Below the pieces are notes generated by a model. The model saw nothing but the letters and a program-made list of their open reading frames with translations. It was not told where the DNA came from and searched no databases. DNA of 64,000 nucleotides from Auriscalpium vulgare (lineage: Eukaryota > Basidiomycota > Agaricomycetes > Russulales > Auriscalpiaceae). Each line of letters begins with the position of its first letter. Position 1 is the first letter of the stretch. The stretch is taken from NCBI GenBank assembly GCA_019915015.1, contig JAHBBC010000051.1, forward strand, positions 57,237 to 121,236, written 5' to 3'. Both the position numbers and the translations under genes were made by a program. Shown one piece after another: positions 11,080-23,200 of the stretch.

Positions 11080-11438
11080 AGTACGAGTCATTGATAGTCA
11101 TTGATTTTCCTGCCCCTGTCCAAACTCGAAAAGCGCCGCTGCGTGCGGCAGCTGCCTTACTTGTTGCACGCACGGATCGTCAGGTCGGGTGCGCCTCATC
11201 GATTCGCGATGAACATGCAAATGCCACGGGTAGATGACTACGTCTCAGCGCCGACGCGCCCAACCAATTGTCCCCTATAGTAGGAGACAATGAGGTTAGC
11301 GAGCTTGACAGTGTTAAATGCTCGACAGGATGGATTAAGTACGACGGCACTTTTCACACCCCCGGTAGCTTGTTTTCATGCCAGTGGAGCGCAGCCAAAC
11401 TATGTAGGCAACAGGTGTCCGCCGCATCGACCCTATTT

Positions 11439-11805
11439 GTCCGTCGCGGACGGACGGTTCGCGGCACCCCCTGTGCGAACACGTGACCTGTATGGGGTGG
11501 TCAGGGAGCGTCCGTCCAGGACGGACAGCTCCACCCCTTGATAGCGACCTTGGCATATTGTTCGATGCTCGACTACGACAGCAGTTTTTACGCGCCACAT
11601 CAGGGGAAGCCTGTTTCACGCCGGTGGGCAAGAAGTGTCCAATCCTCAGGGTGTCCGTACAGACGGCTCGTGCCTCTCCTGGCCAATCACGTGACCTGCA
11701 TGAGGTGTCCCGCCTGAACCAGCTGCCAGCGATGAAGTTGTCATGTTGCTCGGCTGGCGTGAACCACTTTGTGGGCAGGCGCGCACGTGTCCGTCCGGGA
11801 CGGAC
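11439..11805. repeat. Single copies of the palindrome in the gap before the 12.1 kb F-box gene
   Basis: Palindromes lie at 11439-11455 (centre G), 11510-11526 (centre A) and 11789-11805 (centre G), without obvious tandem units. A run of CAGGGTC-like words (about 11815-11905) follows. No gene is supported between 11080 and 12116. Confidence 0.7.
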
Positions 11806-11994
11806 GCAACCTGGTGTCAGGGTTGGGCATGGTACCCTGACACAGGGTCACTGCGACAGGGTCGGTGACAAGCCTGCGTCAGGGTCGGTCATAGCCCTGC
11901 AGCAGGGCCAACATGTATAGTATATGATAGGCGATAGATTGTTGATGGCATCACCAATGTATCATTCGCCTGGACATACCGGGAAAGCAGCTCG

Positions 11995-12002
11995 TATAAA
12001 AG
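11995..12002 (+). promoter_or_regulatory. TATA box for the F-box gene at 12117-13485
   Basis: TATAAAAG lies 122 bp upstream of ATG 12117, the same spacing as for the 6779-8224 gene. Confidence 0.55.
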
Positions 12003-12116
12003 GGCTGTGACCAGGTTTTCCTCTGGTGCAGCCTTTGAAAGCCCCAGTCTTGGTAGGTCTTCAAAGTCTAAGGCCCTTGCATTGATGATGCTAACGAAGT
12101 GGAGTAGTGATCAAGA

Positions 12117-13485
12117 ATGCCCTCACGTCTGGCAGCAGAAATATTGGGAGAAATATTCCTACACTTGAAGGCAATCGTGAAACATTCACGGAGTGGAAGT
12201 TGGACGGTCGTCTTGCTGGTGTGCCGGGATTGGAATCACGTTGCCGTCAATTTGCCTGCACTGTGGGTCACAATCTACACCCGACATGGCCCGGGCGCTG
12301 TGGCGAAGTACCTCGAGAGGACGCGTCGCGCACCAATCACCCTGGTCGTGCGGCCAGTCAAACTGCGCCGCACATTATCGAAGCAGATGGTCAAAACAAT
12401 CTTGGCTTGCCAGGACCGCTTGGAACGCCTCCATTTCTTTGTGACTGATGATACTCGCGCCTTGTGGAGTGATCTTTCGAAGGAGGTTCTTGCCGGGCCA
12501 TTGAAGTCACTTGCAATCTCCAACCATCCGGTGTACGCGGTGGACTTGCGCATGCCGGAGGTACTGCGGTTCTGCGGCGCCTTCGCTGGCCTGACGAACC
12601 TTGCAGTGCGAATGCACCTTCTGCCCGGAGGCACCCAACCAACCATCACCTTGCCGAAACTGGAGAACCTGACTATTTGGGGGGAGTCCATGGGGGAGGC
12701 TACAACGCTCATCTCACACATCCATCACCCATCCAACTGTCAACGTGCCTATATGTGGTTCCCCAACGATTGGCCAGAGGCCTACCCAGCGATATCAGAG
12801 GAGGCGTTCATCCGGCTCATGGTGAATCCCCCCACTGGAATGGGACAGGTGGGGTTCAGGTTATATTTTGCAATTCATTCAATGAAGGGTTGAACATCTT
12901 TTACAGGAGAATGTCGAAGACATTGCCTACGATGCTTGTATTGAAAAATGGGAGGGCCACCTGAGGATCCATATAATCGCGCGCACGCACGGTGACGAGG
13001 TTAAGGCCTGCTACATCACTGTCCCTTGGCGCCTCGCGCTGAGTCGTCGTCTTGCCCAGGCTGCTGTCCCTGCGATGTCCGGGCTCAAGATAGAGCGGCT
13101 GCTTTACTCAGTAGGCGACACGTCGGCCGATGAAGATGTGTGGAGGGAATGGCTGGCATCGGCCCACCACCTGTACGAGGTGACGGTCGACGGACACAAC
13201 GCGCTGGCCTTCTGTCAGGCGATGAGTAAGGCGCCTGTGGATGGGTCGTACCTGCCCAGCCTGCACACGTTGAATATTGACGAGGTGAACTTCATGAACT
13301 CCCCGACTGCGACATTCCCCCAGGATGTCGAGATGTGGAGGACGAGTCGGGATCGGGCTGCATTTTCGGTCTTGCTTTCGTGTTGCAGGATGACAAAAGG
13401 GATACTCGCGGCGTGGGAGGAGGGAGCTCCAGGGCTAAAGATAAAGAGGTGGAGCTGTACGGTTGTTAAGGTGAAGGTGGCTTAG
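12117..13485 (+). CDS. F-box protein, paralogue of the 2.2 kb gene
   Basis: Exons 12117-12848 and 12907-13485 with a 58-nt intron (donor GTGGGG, acceptor TTTACAG), giving about 436 aa. The F-box-like start (RLAAEILGEIFLHL, VLLVCRDWNHVAV, LWVTIYT) and later blocks (GAFAGLTNLAV, HHPSNCQRAY, DGSYLPSLHTL, TATFPQDVEMW) align throughout with the minus-strand gene at 2174-3543. The intron position and phase are shared, so both derive from one spliced gene rather than a retrocopy. Substrate unknown. No disabling change is visible. Confidence 0.85.
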
Positions 13486-13782
13486 GTACAAGTTGTTTAA
13501 GTCCTGTTTCAAACAAGTGTTATCGCACCATCATGTCATGCAGGATGAACGTCGAGGACGGACCGCGCAGCGCGCGGCGAGATATAAACATAGCGCAGAG
13601 AGGAATGTAAACGGGCCTGAAACATCACAATAGTGAGACACCTACCAGGCAGGGCAAATTAAGGCATTCCGCCACCATAATTCGCTATTGGAACACCTCG
13701 AAAGCGGTGGTTGTTGCTAAGGTGGGGGTTTGGGAATGCGACATGGGACGGGTTGTTGAGGTCGCTCTGAGGGGATGGGCGC

Positions 13783-14095
13783 GTCCGTCCGGGATGGACG
13801 CTCGCAGACCGCCCCATGCAAGTCACGTGATTTTGCAGGAGAGCCGCGTCCGACGTCGCGTCGCGCGACCGTCTGCCCACATAATTTTGGCTGCGCTCCA
13901 CCGGCATGATAACAAACTACCTGATATGGCGCGTAAACAGGGCTTCGAGGATTTCAGAATTTGTCAAGGTCGCTATCAAGGGTTGGGAGTGTGCGCGTCC
14001 GGCCAGGACGGACACTCCCAGGCCACCTCTTACAGGTCACGTGATTGCGTAGGAGTGCCGCGCGGCGTCCGCGGCCGTCCGTCCGCGACGGGCCC
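13783..14095. repeat. Degenerate copies of the palindrome
   Basis: Imperfect copies lie at 13783-13799 (GTCCGTCC-G-GGATGGAC), 13997-14013 (GTCCGGCC-A-GGACGGAC) and near 14077 (half-site). The interval 13486-14252 holds no gene that I can support. Confidence 0.6.
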
Positions 14096-14252
14096 TTGCG
14101 GTTGTCTTATAATTAGTCGGTTGTCTCGGGCCGCCTGGGCGAGAACGAGCCGGCGTGGGAAGGAGTCTGCGAGCTTGCGCCAGTCCGCCTCTCGTACCGC
14201 GTCCACCACCGCTGCAGCCTCCACCACCAAGCACCCTGCACACCAGCATCCG

Positions 14253-14717
14253 ATGCGCTTGAACAGGACCGAGCCCAGTTGGAAGCGAGAGGCTCGCAAG
14301 CTGAAGCAGCGAGAGGAGACGGCCATAAGATGGTGGGTCCTATGAGCACTCGCCCGTCGCAGATCGCTCACAGCGTGGAGCAGGGGCGCGCCAGCCTCCG
14401 GATGTGTCTGGAAGGACGGCGGGATTGTGTGGGATCCTGTCCGGGCGGCATTGCTGCGGAAGAAGCGGGGCACGAGCGAGAGGGGAGTATTTGGTGGGCC
14501 ACTGAGGGCCCCTGCGGGGCCTCCACGCGTCAACGACCAGATGGTCCGCAACGCGATCGCTGCTGTCTGGAGGCGGAATGGCTGGGGCGTCTCGGGGGTG
14601 GGCAATGGCGGGGAAGGGGACGCCTGAGGCGGCTCGGGGTGGAATGGCTGGCATGACGACGTCTGGGGCGGTGGGTTTGCCGGCGTTGACGAGTCCTCGT
14701 CCTCGGGGAGTGGATGA
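14253..14717 (+). pseudogene. Decayed copy of the WG/GW-rich small protein
   Basis: In one frame from ATG 14253 the sequence parallels the intact protein at 24999-25490: SWKREARKLKQREE matches GWMREARKKATELKKREE, and CVWKDGGIVWDP matches YVWIKGGLAWDP. It has in-frame TGA codons at 14343 and about 14625, and the frame then continues with a glycine/tryptophan tail (SGWNGWHDDVWGGG) to a stop at 14717. The tail keeps the GW character despite divergence elsewhere. It lies downstream of the decayed transposase end at 14880-15175. Confidence 0.7.
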
Positions 14718-14879
14718 GACGGCCTCCGCAGCGGGCGCCGCACGTAGCTCCCACCGAATACAGTCGCTGCATCTGTGCCCCCCTCTTGCCCGACGCGTGG
14801 CCTTCACTGGCATTTGCAAGTGTTTGCAAGGGCGTCACAGGTGGTCCTTCCTTGCCAGACAGATCAGTGCAATGGGGTG

Positions 14880-15175
14880 TCAATAGACTGTAATATAGAT
14901 GTGTCTGTCTACAAAGGAAGATACATAAAACTTTCTACACTTGTCGAGGACGTTCTCTGAAGTCAGTGGCGAGGAGCTTGCGGCCCGAATCGCAGCATGA
15001 GGTGCACGCTCCGGTGGATGTCCTTGACGGCAATCGCGCTTGCCTGCCTGCGGAGGCCCGTTCGGAACTTTCGCGACACCCGGTAAGTACATGAGATGGT
15101 TCGGCTCTGACGCTGGCCCGAACGGTGGAAACCACTCCACGTACACCGCCAACTCAACCAGATATCACAGAGAGC
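14880..15175 (-). pseudogene. C-terminal fragment of a Plavaka-type transposase
   Basis: Minus-strand sequence matches the C-terminus of the intact transposase at 20238-23694: YVEWFPPFG for FVEWFSPFT, EPNHLMY for EPDHLMY, RSVHLMLRFG for RSVHLLPRFG, and ENVLDKC...SSFVDRHIYITVY for DNVLDVC...SSFVDRHTYITIY. Matching pieces fall in two frames, so at least two frameshifts have occurred. Only about 95 residues survive. Confidence 0.75.
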
Positions 15176-15715
15176 TCCGGCGCGGAGCACCTGAGCGACA
15201 TCTTCCTGAAATGTCCGTGGGATCTTAATTTGAGGCCCCGGAGATCACAGCGCGTAGTTATCTGTAGGATACCTCTGAGATATCTATGAGATATCTCGAA
15301 GAGACAGTACAGATATTTTGCCTGGGCTCTCGAAAAATTTGGATATCTGTGAAAGCTCTGGAGAAAATTTCCCCCCACTCGTGCCATCACACTGTTGTTT
15401 GATGGAAGTGTCGAGCAAGCCTGCCCTAAACACACTCATGCCCGCGTGACCATGTTCAATGTTCAACCTTCGAGCGTCGCCAACCCTCTTTCCTCCCGAC
15501 TTCATCACTTCCCGCATGCCGGCCACGATGATACGTCTCTGCAAATACCAACCTGACATGAACACTGGATCCGAAAGGCCGTGGATGACACCACTCAGAG
15601 AAAACGCCAGCCTCACGCTCCCGCAGTCGCGCTCGAGTCCGTCCCACTCGCCGCTTCGTCCGCCCTGTCTGCCGCCCTGTTCGCTCGCCGCCCTGTCTGC
15701 TCACTGTCCTGTCCG

Positions 15716-15830
15716 CTTGCTGCCCTGTCCCGCTCGCTGCCCTGTCCCGCTCGCTGCCCTGTCCCGCTCGCTGCCCTGTCCCGCTCGCTGCCCTGTCCCG
15801 CTCGCTGCCCTGTCCCGCTCGCTGCCTAGC
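15716..15830. repeat. 17-bp minisatellite
   Basis: About six tandem copies of GCTGCCCTGTCCCGCTC. Seventeen is not a multiple of three, so the short ORFs through it are incidental. Confidence 0.9.
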
Positions 15831-16852
15831 ACAACTGCGCTGTCTGCTATGTCACGCTTCCCATCCTCCAAATCGTCCGGACTCCGCCGTCTGTCGACAT
15901 TCCTCATCGTCATTCTTAGGCTAGGACTGTTTAGCCAGCAACATATCGGGAGAGCTGGGGTACTGCTGGGACTGCCTGCCTACTCACGCTCCTTGTGTAG
16001 TGTTTATTGATGTTGTCATTGGGAGACTCTACTCTTACTATTGTAAATACATACTACAGTAATACATGCAGTACCTTTCAATGCTAGTTTGCTGAGCACC
16101 ACATAAGCGGCGAGCAAAAATTTTAAGCCCGGAGAAATCAAGGGAAATAATCAAGCGGTGTATATTTATAAGCGAGAGCCACGGCCGGCACCTCGAAGAC
16201 CTGGCGCATTGAATACCTGTGGGATATCCTAGGAGATCTTTGCTAGGTATCTGAATTTTCTAGCTCTCCTGTGATACTCATCTTCAGACCTCACAGGCCT
16301 GCCCTCGATATCCTACAGCTCTGATCACAAGGACTCAAGCATATTGTGCCGAGTCTTTGACTCAGACCCGGTTGAGTTGGCGGTGTACGCGAGGTGGGCG
16401 GGGCCAACGTAGTCCATTGGAAACGCTGCCGCGCGAGCTTTCACCGGGAGGGTGAAGACGACGCGCACCTGCGCAGCTTGATACCCTACAGCGGCAGCGT
16501 TACATCTGGAAACCTACTCTATACTAATATCGTCTAAATTACCTCTTATAGCTGCTAATTATGATTAGCATTATATTAGGGTACCCCTTCGTTATTGTGC
16601 ACTTATTTGTATCTTATTTGCACACAATGCACCATATCCCACAGACTCTGCAGACAGCAATAGCATATAATTAGGCTCTAATTTGGCGCACAGAGTATAT
16701 AATAAGTACAGAGCAGAAGACAAGCATGGTAGTATTAGGGACAGGGACAGGCCATGTTGCAGAAAATATGAAGGAATAAGCAATGATCGCGCGCAAATAA
16801 GCCTGCACTTACAACACCGCATCCGAAACCGCGACCACAGCGTGGCCCACAG
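15831..16852 (+). pseudogene. AT-richer gap; second transposase C-terminal remnant near 16360-16500
   Basis: The stretch is AT-richer than its surroundings and has no intact gene. On the plus strand near 16365-16480 it reads VELAVYARWAGP and later RVKTTRT, interrupted by stops. This resembles the VEWF...RVKRSY segment of Plavaka transposases, and the nucleotides around VELAVY match the 15.15 kb fragment. Only the 16360-16500 part is assigned, at low confidence. Confidence 0.35.
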
Positions 16853-19800
16853 TCAGCTCGAACCACTGGCAGCAAAATTCGCAGCAAAATGCTTGGCGTT
16901 CACGATATCGTCCTCGTCATCGCTGGGTGCGTCGCCGTCGCCGTCGTCGAACTCGTTGGGGTCGCGGCCCGCGCCAGATCTACATGCAAGGAACATCAGC
17001 ACATGATCAAGGCTATACTCCCACAAAGCTAGTGCTCACGATGCGTCTTGGTACAACTTGGCTAGCATTGCCCAGAATGCTTGGGCATTTGTACCCTTCA
17101 GGCGCGCAAGGCGCTTCAGATGGTCCTGGTACACGAGCTTGAATTTGTCCGAGTCGAAAGGGATCTTGGTCGCAGCGCCGGGGCCCAGCGCGTGAGATTG
17201 AAGGCCCGCGTCGATCTACATTGTGTCGCGGTTAGTTTGATAGATCTAGCACGACAGGAACGTACCGTTGTTGCCACAAACGCCAGCATCACTGGCGGTA
17301 TGACGGGCTCCTTGCGCCCAGGCGACACGTTGATGTACAATGCCTTCGGGAAGCGGAAGGCCGCGCGGGCTCCGAAGAACTTCTCCTCGAGGAGGTCCAC
17401 AATGGCAGGGTGGTGGAACGGCAGGCCAGTGTTGAATTTCAGAGTCTAGGCAGCCGCGCCCGCCGCCGCCAGAGGGAAGCGTCACTCCAGTCAGACAAGG
17501 CACACAAATTGGGGAGGCAAGACCCACTCACCGCGATGTCGCCTGGGAAGACGTACAGACGGCCATTGAGCCCGCCCTGAAGCACGCGTGCCATATTCTT
17601 CGCGTACTTTCCCTCGGGTATCTCCTTGAGTTTGTACGCGGACTTGACGATGTTGTCGGCCCCAACTTTGATCTTCAACCGATGGTTCGCCATCCGCGCC
17701 TCGGGCTAAAAAGATGCGTCCTCCTCAGCGCACCCCAGCAGCAGCAATGTCGATGACTCACCATGATGGCCATGCCCTCCCTGTACGCCGGGTCCTCTTG
17801 CAGCCTTGCCACGATGTCCATCTTCTTCAAGTCGGTCGCGGCGACAGTTAGCGCCTCCGCAATGTACGCTTCCCTAGCGCCCTCCACAGGGTAAGCATTT
17901 TTGAAGAACATGAACTTCGACACCTCATGCTTCATGGCGCGCTGGATGACCTGCGCCACATCTCGTGTCTGGTCGCCCATGGTCATACGACTCCTTCCAC
18001 CCTTCTCAGGGAAGACCAGGTCTGTTGACGCCGGCCAGCCGTTGCGCTCACTAGCCGGTGCAGCGATAGCAGTCTTCACGGCTTGACTTGCAGGGCCGCA
18101 GGAGTTGCTGCGTGCGACGGAGCCGGCGACGTCGGGGCCGTGGTTACTGTCCTGCCCGTCTGCACTGTCGTGCAATACGAGCTGTAGCATGTCGTCGTCG
18201 ATGCCGTTCTGAAGTTTGTTAGTACGCATACTAATCAAAACTTATCTCCTTAACTTGAGTAGATGGCGTGCCTGCGGCTCTTCTGCTGCCATTTGCTGCG
18301 GCAGTTGGTGTCTGCGCTTGTCGCGTTAGTGGCGCAGCGCAACCGATGTCGGGAGGTACATACGCGGCCGTATCTGCCCCACCCGGATGCCTCACCGTCG
18401 TCCGACGAATCTTCGACGACGACCACACCGGACATGCTCGGGAGCAGGCCAGCGGTCTGCGATGAGCAACTCGTCGTCAGCCGCGCAGACGTCAAGAATA
18501 TGGCGGCGACGTACCTTGGCAACGTTCAAACGTACCAGCCAAACAGATCAGCTAACGCCAGTGGGAGATCGGGCGTGCCAACTTACCTGTGTCTCGCTCT
18601 GATGGCCTCGAGGGTCGCTCGACGGCGCCTTCTTCTGCGCTGAAGGCCGCGACATGTTGGGCCTGCGCGGGACGACGACCATCTGCGAGGAAAACAAGTG
18701 AGTCCGACCGACAGGACATGCCTGTGGCCCGCGGGGTGCGCCTACATACCTCCACCTGTGTCGCATGGCCGTGGGTGTTGTTTGCTGGTGCCTTCTTCTG
18801 GACGGGCGGGCGCGGTTGAGCGGCCGCGATGGCAGCCTTCCCCTTACCTTTTAACGCTGACGGGATGCGCGGCGGGGAGCCCTCTGGCGAGGCAATGACT
18901 CGGGATGAGCGCGAGGAGGAGTGGCGAGGTCGGGAGGATGACTTTGCGACGTCTTCAAAGTCGGAGAGCTCTGCCAGGGAGTCGTCGAGCAAGCGTCGCT
19001 CGTCCTCTGTGACAGGCGCAGGTACAGCGTCTGTTGAGGCCCATTGGGGCGTCTGGATCCCACGGAGAAGGCGCTCAGCGCTTGAAAGCTTGAGGTCCAA
19101 ATGAGGTGAACCAACTCACCGCCCGGTTGAACTGACGCTCGACGTTAGACTTCCTACCTCCCTCTTCGCCGTCTACCTCCGCCGACCACTCTTCATCCTT
19201 CTCAGGCGCCTCTCCGTCGGACTCCGGAAGATCCAGGGCCTCGCCAAAGAGCTCTTCATCGTCCAGCGCCAGTTGTGTGCCGCGATTGGATGTGCTCAGG
19301 CTCGCGTTCGAAGCCATCCAGGAGTTGTCGGCCGCCCTCTGGAGATCTTCAACGGGCGTGACCCGGGAAAGCACCATGCGCTATGATAAGGTGAGGTTGT
19401 TCTGACTTCATCCCGAGCAATCACTCACACGTGTCGCGCGTGTCTTCATCCGTCGTGTCTTCGTCCAGCGCATCGTTCAGGGCAGACTCGTTGGCGGCCT
19501 GCTCGCGCACGGTTGGTCCTTGCTTTCCAGACTGTGCTCGCGGGGCTGTGATGGCGCTGAGGGTGAATGGTTCGCTAATGCACGCCTTCACTCACCTGCG
19601 TTTGACTTTGCTTTCTTAGTAGCGCTTGATTTAGAAGCTCTCGGCTCGGCAGTTGACGCCGCCCGCTTGCGAGCCCCAGGGCCGTCGGACGCTTCCTCCT
19701 CGCTCTCACCGTTGGCGGGGCGACTGGATCTGTCCAGCGCTGTGGAAGAGTTGTCAGACGCCGCATACGTCGAGTAAAGGTGAGCTGCTGCGTGCCAGTC

Positions 19801-20048
19801 GACGATTTTTTCTTCGCTGCTGATTTTCTTGGCTCTGTGGGTGTTGATTAACGGCCAGCGCTCTGCACTACGAGACATAGCCGCTCACGACGTATGGGAG
19901 GGGTGTTCACATCCCCATCAACGTTGACATCCCCGCCGGCGGCCTGCTTCCCGCGTTGACGTGGCGCTATCTTGCGCTGCGTACTAGGGGGCTGCTGCCC
20001 ATCGCTATCTTTGCGGGCGCCCGATGTTTTCTTGCTACGAGTGCGCAT
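16853..20048 (-). CDS. DUF6532-like protein of the Plavaka/TET cluster
   Basis: A multi-exon gene starting at ATG 20048 (MRTRSKKTSG). The 3' exons are clear: 18208-17762, 17705-17532, 17445-17266, 17215-17040 and 16979-16853, separated by introns of roughly 50-90 nt. The 5' exons between 20048 and 18212 encode low-complexity acidic and basic sequence and their joins are uncertain. The C-terminal half (KFMFFKNAYP, LPFHHPAIVDLLEEKFF, PPVMLAFVATT, FKLVYQDHLKRL) matches the pattern I know for the fungal family DUF6532, of unknown function. The tail is acidic (DPNEFDDGDGD). It is divergent from the transposase gene with about 190 bp between starts, suggesting shared expression. Confidence 0.65.
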
Positions 20049-20237
20049 CGACGAGCGGCCACCGGGCAGACAAAATGAGGGACAGTGTGGTGAGAGGACA
20101 AGTCGCACGGTCTGCCCGCTGCTGACTTGGAAGCAATTTTATAGGACCTGCCCGGGGCGCGCCACATTATAGCTCCGCCTTGGTGATTTGGTCCCTGCCT
20201 GTATCACTCCCTCCCGTTCCCCTTGAATTCACGCATC
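20049..20237. promoter_or_regulatory. Divergent promoter region of the Plavaka/TET cluster
   Basis: A 189-bp interval between the start codons of the minus-strand DUF6532-like gene (20048) and the plus-strand transposase (20238). It must hold both promoters. An AT-rich stretch, ATTTTATAGG, lies near 20136-20145; no clear TATA is assigned to either gene. Confidence 0.5.
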
Positions 20238-23200
20238 ATGTCTACCAATCGCGAGCCCTGCGGTGGCTGCGGGAAAACTTTCCTACCGTCCGGACTCACC
20301 AAGCATCTTCGCTGGACGACGGCCCTGCGCTGCGCGGCCTTTCGCGAGCAACAGCGCCAACACCCCACCGACGAAGCCCCCACAACCTCACACGATCGGC
20401 GTCGACAGCTTACCGTCGCCGCAGCGGAGTTGCATGCGCCCGGCCCACTCCCTGCCTCCAGTTCTTCCCCAGCAGCGGTCCATCCCGCCGGAGCGCCACT
20501 TCCCTCCGCCGGCAGTGAGGTCACCGTGCGCGCCCAATCACCGCTGGGCTCTGACTACGAAGAATTCGAGGCACGCGAAGAGGGATTCGATGGGGTGGAT
20601 CCTCGTGAGCGTCGTCCCTTTGAACCTCTGTGGCCAAGCACTGACGCCTCTCTGCCACCAGTCGACATCTGGCGAGACGACCTGGCCCCGGACGATCTCG
20701 ATTGGGCTGGAGAGGACGATATCGCAGCGCAGGGAGACGATGCACCCTACGACGACGACCTAGACGAGGGGCAGGAAGAAGAGGACGAGGAGCTAGCGGG
20801 CCAGCTCGACGTCGACTATGAGCCCATGGACGAGGACCGCCCCCACCCAGTAGATCCCCAACCCGCAGACGAACTCAACGGGCATCCGGCCTTCCCGGCC
20901 ATGGACGAGGAGGAGGCGGCGCGCGTCGCAGAGCAGCAGCGGCGGCATGAAGACGAGCAGGGCCTTAACAAGCGGGCGAAGATAGTCCGCTTTGGGGGCC
21001 AAGCAGGGGAGGCCGTTGCGCAGGCGGCGCCGCTGGCGACCTACGATGCTTACCGCGACGCGCTTGGTCCCGGCGGGCCTGCAAACGTGTGGGCTCCGTT
21101 CCAAAATAAGTTGGAGTGGGAGATTGCACGATGGGCGAAGCTGCGCGGGCCCTCGTCGACGGCCTTCACTGAGCTGCTACAGATTGATGAGGTGCGTCAT
21201 GGCGCTGCTCTCATACGGTTCATGGCTCATGCGCAGCGCTTTCCAAGGTTCGCCAAAAACTTGGCCTGTCGTTCAACACGTCCAAAGCGCTGAACGCCAT
21301 CATTGACTCCTCCATGCCGAAATTCCCCGAGTTCAACTGCGAGGAAATCACCGTTGACGGTGAAACATACGAGCTGTATTCCCGCGACATTGTTGCATGC
21401 ATACGATCGCTGTACGGCAACCCGGAGTATCTTCCTTCCATGGCCTTTACCCCGGAGGCGCATTATGTCGACGACGATGAAGAAGACGAAGGTGCACCCG
21501 ACCGAGCAGAGCATGATGGCCCCCGCCTGTACGGCCAGATGAACACGGGCAAGTGGTGGTGGCATATACAGGTGTGTCGCAGCGCTCGCTTCCTGGCATA
21601 TCGGCTGATATCTGGCTTGCAGACCTTGCTCGAAAGCAGAACCCCGGGCGCTACCGTTGTGCCCCTGATCTTTTCCTCTGACAAGACTCTTGTCACCGAC
21701 TTTCGCAACAAATCCGCTTACCCCCTCTATCTGACCATCGGCAACATTGCGAAGGAAGACCGGCGCAAACCATCCAAGCAGGCGCAGATTCTAATCGGCT
21801 ACCTTCCTACTGCCCGCCTCTCCCATATCACCACTGCAGAGACTCGCCGGCGCGCCGCAGCAAATCTATTCCATGCGTGCGTTCACAGAATCGTCTCGCC
21901 GACACGCACGCATGCACTTCACGGTATGAACATGGCAAGCGGCGACGGCGTTGTCCGTCGCTGCCACCCCATCTTCGCCGTGTTCATCGGAGACTACCCC
22001 GAGCAAGCTCTCGTCGCATGCGTCAAATCTGGCGAGTGTCCCAAGTGTTTTGTCCATCCCGATTCCCTAGGCGATTACACACCTTCCTTGCCGTCTCCGC
22101 GGAGCATTTCAGCTGCTCGGGAGGCCCTCTCTGCCATCGATCGCGGGCCGGAGGCGTACATCGAGGCATGCCAGAACGTTGGGCTCAAGCCAGTCCTGCA
22201 CCCCTTCTGGGAGGACCTGCCCTACTCCAACGTGTTCGTCGCAATCACTCCTGACATCCTCCATCAATTGTATCAGGGCATGGTCAAGCATCTCGTCGGT
22301 TGGCTCACAGTTGCCTTTGGCTCGGCCGAAATCGATGCGCGATGCGCCCGCCTCCCGCCCAATCACAACACACGCGTTTTCAAGAACGGCATCTCGATAC
22401 TCTCCCGCGTCTCTGGACAGGAACACAAAGACATCTGCCGTGTCCTGCTCGGCCTTATCGTCGACCTGCCACTCCCCGACGGGACGTCTCCCACACACGT
22501 CGTGCGCACGGTCCGCGCGCTCCTGGACTTCCTCTACTTGGCACAATATCCCTCGCATAGCGACGCCACTCTCAAGTACCTCAGCAAGGCTCTCAAACGC
22601 TTCCATGATAGCAAGTTCATATTTGAGCTCCTCGGCATTCGAGAAGGGTTCAATTTTCCCAAGCTGCACGCCCTTGCTCACTATGTTACTTCTATCAAGC
22701 TCATCGGAACAACAGACAATAGCAACACAGAGGCAACCGAGCGGCTCCATATCGACTACGCAAAGAACGCGTACCGGGCTTCAAACCACAAGGACGTGTA
22801 CCCTCAAATGACGAAATGGCTCGTCCGCCGCGAACAGGTGCTTCGACATGCAAAATTCATCAAGTGGCGAGTCGCAAATGCAGGCCACGCCGCCGCCATT
22901 CCAGCCGCCGTCGTTCCCCATCCACGCATCCATATTGCGCGCAATCCGAGTGCCAAGGCCGTCTCCTTTGTGCAAATGGCGCATCGCCACGGAGCGGCCG
23001 ACTTTGAGTATGCCTTGGCTCGATACATCCTTCGCGAGCGCAACCCCAACCATACGGACGCCCAGATTGCGAATGTCGCCAACGGGCTCCATCTGCCCTT
23101 CCGCACCGTTGCGACTTACAACGTCATGAAGTTTTGGCTAGCAGACCCCCAGGATATCGACGGCGCCCCGGACACTCGCGACGCCGCCCACGCTCGGCCG

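Noticed and set aside
13707..14345. Plus-strand ORF of 212 codons
   Set aside because: Only its last 30 codons correspond to homologous protein (the decayed WG/GW gene); the upstream part is palindrome-bearing intergenic DNA.
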